Of a DNA stretch of 24,308 nt, positions 23,022 to 24,308 are shown one piece after another. Made by a program: the position numbers and the translations under genes. Origin of the DNA: an uncultured Bacteroides sp. (GTDB lineage: Bacteria > Bacteroidota > Bacteroidia > Bacteroidales > Bacteroidaceae); contig NZ_URFY01000061.1 of the NCBI RefSeq assembly GCF_900547205.1, forward strand, positions 1-24,308, in the 5' to 3' direction. The notes under the pieces are model-generated. The model made no database searches and had not been told where the DNA came from. It saw nothing but the letters and a program-made list of their open reading frames with translations. Numbering within the stretch: position 1 is the first letter of the stretch; the number at the start of each line of letters is the position of its first letter.

Positions 23022-23878
23022 TAGCTAAATATTACTGTTTTATTTTTATAAGCCAAAACCTTGCGTTCGATATGTTTCTGCACCGCACGCGAAAGAACAA
23101 TCTTCTCCAGGTCTTTTCCTTTGTTTACCAAGTCTTCGATAGAATCCTTATGCGTAATGCGCACTACATCCTGCTCAATAATTGGTCCTGCATCCAACTC
23201 TGTGGTCACGTAGTGGCTGGTTGCTCCGATAATCTTCACCCCTCGCTGAAAAGCCGCATGATAAGGTTTTGCCCCTACAAATGCAGGAAGGAAGGAATGA
23301 TGGATATTGATAATTTTATTCGGATAAGCGTCAATCATCTGTTCGGAGATTACTTGCATATAGCGCGCTAATACGATAAATGTAATCTTATGCTTAGCCA
23401 GCAGCTCCATTTCTTTGCGTTCCTGCTCCTCTTTCGTCTCTTTAGTGATAGGAAACAGATAGAAAGGAATGCCGAACCGCTCGGCTACGTGCTGCAAATC
23501 GGGGTGGTTGCTTATAATAAGAGGTATCTCCACGTTCCATTCACCCGCTGTGTAGCGAGCCAGTATGTCGAAAAGGCAATGAGACATCTTGGAAACGAAA
23601 ATTGCCATACGCGGTTTCACATCCGAGAAATAAAGACGGAAATCCATTTCATATTTTTGCCCGTAAAGCGTTCTAAAATAGTCCTCAATCTTTTCCTGCG
23701 GGATAAGGAAGTCTTTCAATTCCCATTCAATACGCATGAAGAATATGTTTTCTACATGGTCTACATATTGGTCCAGATAGATAATATTTCCTTTGTTTAC
23801 CGTAATAAAGTCTGTCACTTCCGCGAGAATCCCCGGTTTGTCGGGACAGTGCAATAACAGTTTGGCTGTAGTCATCAT
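23021..23878 (-). CDS. purU: Formyltetrahydrofolate deformylase
   Basis: 285 residues from the ATG at 23878. An in-frame ATG 36 bases upstream would add a basic 12-residue tail not expected in the family and would shorten the leader, so I prefer 23878. Residues 1-80 form an ACT domain (LLLHCPDKPGILAEVTDFI). Residues 85-285 are the formyl-transferase fold with catalytic N191 and H193 (INIHHSFLPAF) and D229 (SHYVTTELDAGPIIEQD). PurU hydrolyses 10-formyl-tetrahydrofolate to formate and tetrahydrofolate, balancing the one-carbon pool; in E. coli it is regulated by methionine and glycine. It is the first gene of the cluster, with a -7 motif at 23938-23945, and overlaps hisH. Confidence 0.96.
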   Translation of the reverse strand: MMTTAKLLLHCPDKPGILAEVTDFITVNKGNIIYLDQYVDHVENIFFMRIEWELKDFLIPQEKIEDYFRTLYGQKYEMDFRLYFSDVKPRMAIFVSKMSHCLFDILARYTAGEWNVEIPLIISNHPDLQHVAERFGIPFYLFPITKETKEEQERKEMELLAKHKITFIVLARYMQVISEQMIDAYPNKIINIHHSFLPAFVGAKPYHAAFQRGVKIIGATSHYVTTELDAGPIIEQDVVRITHKDSIEDLVNKGKDLEKIVLSRAVQKHIERKVLAYKNKTVIFS

Positions 23879-23937
23879 TCTTTTTACTAATTTACGATTT
23901 CGGGCAGAAAACATTCCACCTTTCTGTTTTTAGAGCG

Positions 23938-23945
23938 CAAAAATA
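23938..23945 (-). promoter_or_regulatory. purU -7 element
   Basis: On minus, TATTTTTG is a perfect TAnnTTTG and lies 59 bp upstream of the chosen ATG at 23878. The -33 region is not clear. It would drive the whole purU-his-ftsE-lysC run. Confidence 0.55.
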
Positions 23946-24180
23946 ACGATTTATTGCAAAACAACGAATTATTCGAGCAGAAAGTTGATATAAAAACGGT
24001 GATTTCTTACAGATAGAAAGATTTTAGGTGCTATTTCTTATGGTATACCGATGATTCTAAAAAATGACGTCCTTATTTCATCTGATGAAGTACTATATTT
24101 TTTTTCAAACACAAAAGCTCTCAAAATGAGACACTAAGCTAAATTCTCGCTTTTTCTTGAAAAAAAGTTTTCTCAAAACG

Positions 24181-24211
24181 CTTGCAGATTTGCAATAAAT
24201 AACTACCTTTG
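24181..24211 (+). promoter_or_regulatory. tRNA-Asp promoter
   Basis: CTTG (24181-24184), a 19-bp spacer and TACCTTTG (24204-24211, a perfect TAnnTTTG) form a Bacteroides-type promoter about 45 bp before the mature tRNA start. An A/T-rich tract precedes it, as in strong stable-RNA promoters. Confidence 0.72.
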
Positions 24212-24254
24212 CACCCGCAATCGAGAGAGATGCAGATTAACAAAATGAAATTCT

Positions 24255-24308
24255 GGTGCGTTAGTTCAGTTGGTTAGAATACATGCCTGTCACGCATGGG
24301 GTCACGAG
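24255..24308 (+). tRNA. tRNA-Asp (GTC), cut by the window edge
   Basis: The 5' 54 bases are present. GGTGCGT begins the acceptor stem, the D-stem GTTC pairs with GAAT (one G-U), the anticodon stem CATGC pairs with GCATG, and the 7-nt loop CTGTCAC carries anticodon GTC at 24289-24291. The variable loop GGGTC and the first T-arm strand ACGAG close the window. The 3' T-arm and acceptor strand lie outside, and further tRNAs may follow. Confidence 0.95.

Larger units (their letters stand above)
23879..24254. other. Gap between purU and tRNA-Asp
   Basis: 376 bp holding the two outward promoters listed separately: purU on minus and tRNA-Asp on plus. An A/T tract at about 24155-24178 (TTGAAAAAAAGTTTTCTCAAAA) stands directly upstream of the tRNA promoter and could serve as an UP-like element. 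No open frame worth calling was found in between. Confidence 0.55.

Noticed and set aside
23879..23914. Upstream in-frame start for purU
   Set aside because: The 12 added residues are basic, do not resemble the ACT-domain start of PurU, and would cut the distance to the -7 motif to 23 bp.

Overview
The window looks like chromosomal DNA of a Bacteroides-type organism (Bacteroidota). The reasons are: several start regions carry the Bacteroides -7 promoter motif TAnnTTTG instead of a sigma70 -10 box; there is little Shine-Dalgarno; Bacteroidota-specific families are present (DUF3127, lipoproteins with an LGSC lipobox); and the short-chain type of threonine dehydrogenase is paired with Kbl. Gene content is almost entirely housekeeping. 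I see no insertion sequence, prophage, CRISPR array or integron. The species cannot be fixed from the window.

Layout. (1) 1-433 is non-coding apart from a hairpin at 317-351. (2) 434-7926, all minus: dnaN, then a DEDDh exonuclease with an ExoX-like tail, coaBC, recN, an RlmB-type rRNA methyltransferase and a secreted degenerate trypsin-fold/TPR protein. Three of the gaps in this run carry three different kinds of intergenic repeat. (3) Divergent from dnaN is a small DUF3127 gene (8080-8454, plus) whose product is built like a single-stranded DNA-binding protein: an OB-like body, a Pro/Ala linker and a DDLPF tail. It is followed by a strong terminator and about 400 bp of repeat-rich non-coding DNA. 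(4) 8923-10500, minus: a membrane-anchored DUF3352-like protein with its own well-formed promoter. (5) 10584-14166, minus: tdh, a lipoprotein, murB and a PhnP-like metallo-beta-lactamase, tightly spaced. Kbl, the second enzyme of threonine catabolism, diverges from tdh, followed by a hairpin and a DUF2721 membrane protein. (6) 16055-16534, minus: ferritin with a complete ferroxidase site, its own promoter and its own terminator. (7) 16656-23878, minus: purU, hisH, hisA, hisF, hisIE, an ftsE-like ABC ATPase, lysC and lysA in transcription order, with several start/stop overlaps. An intrinsic-terminator-like hairpin sits between lysC and lysA. (8) A tRNA-Asp (GTC) on plus is cut by the right edge.

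How the genes work together. The dnaN run joins the sliding clamp, DNA repair (RecN, exonuclease) and CoA synthesis. Tdh and Kbl convert threonine to glycine and acetyl-CoA. The right-hand cluster mixes histidine synthesis, formate release from formyl-tetrahydrofolate, and the first and last steps of the diaminopimelate/lysine pathway.

Most worth a second look: the SSB-like DUF3127 protein beside dnaN, the CoaC half of CoaBC lacking the usual catalytic Cys and Asn, the inactive-looking protease domain fused to TPRs, and terminator-like hairpins placed directly before lysA and before the DUF2721 gene.
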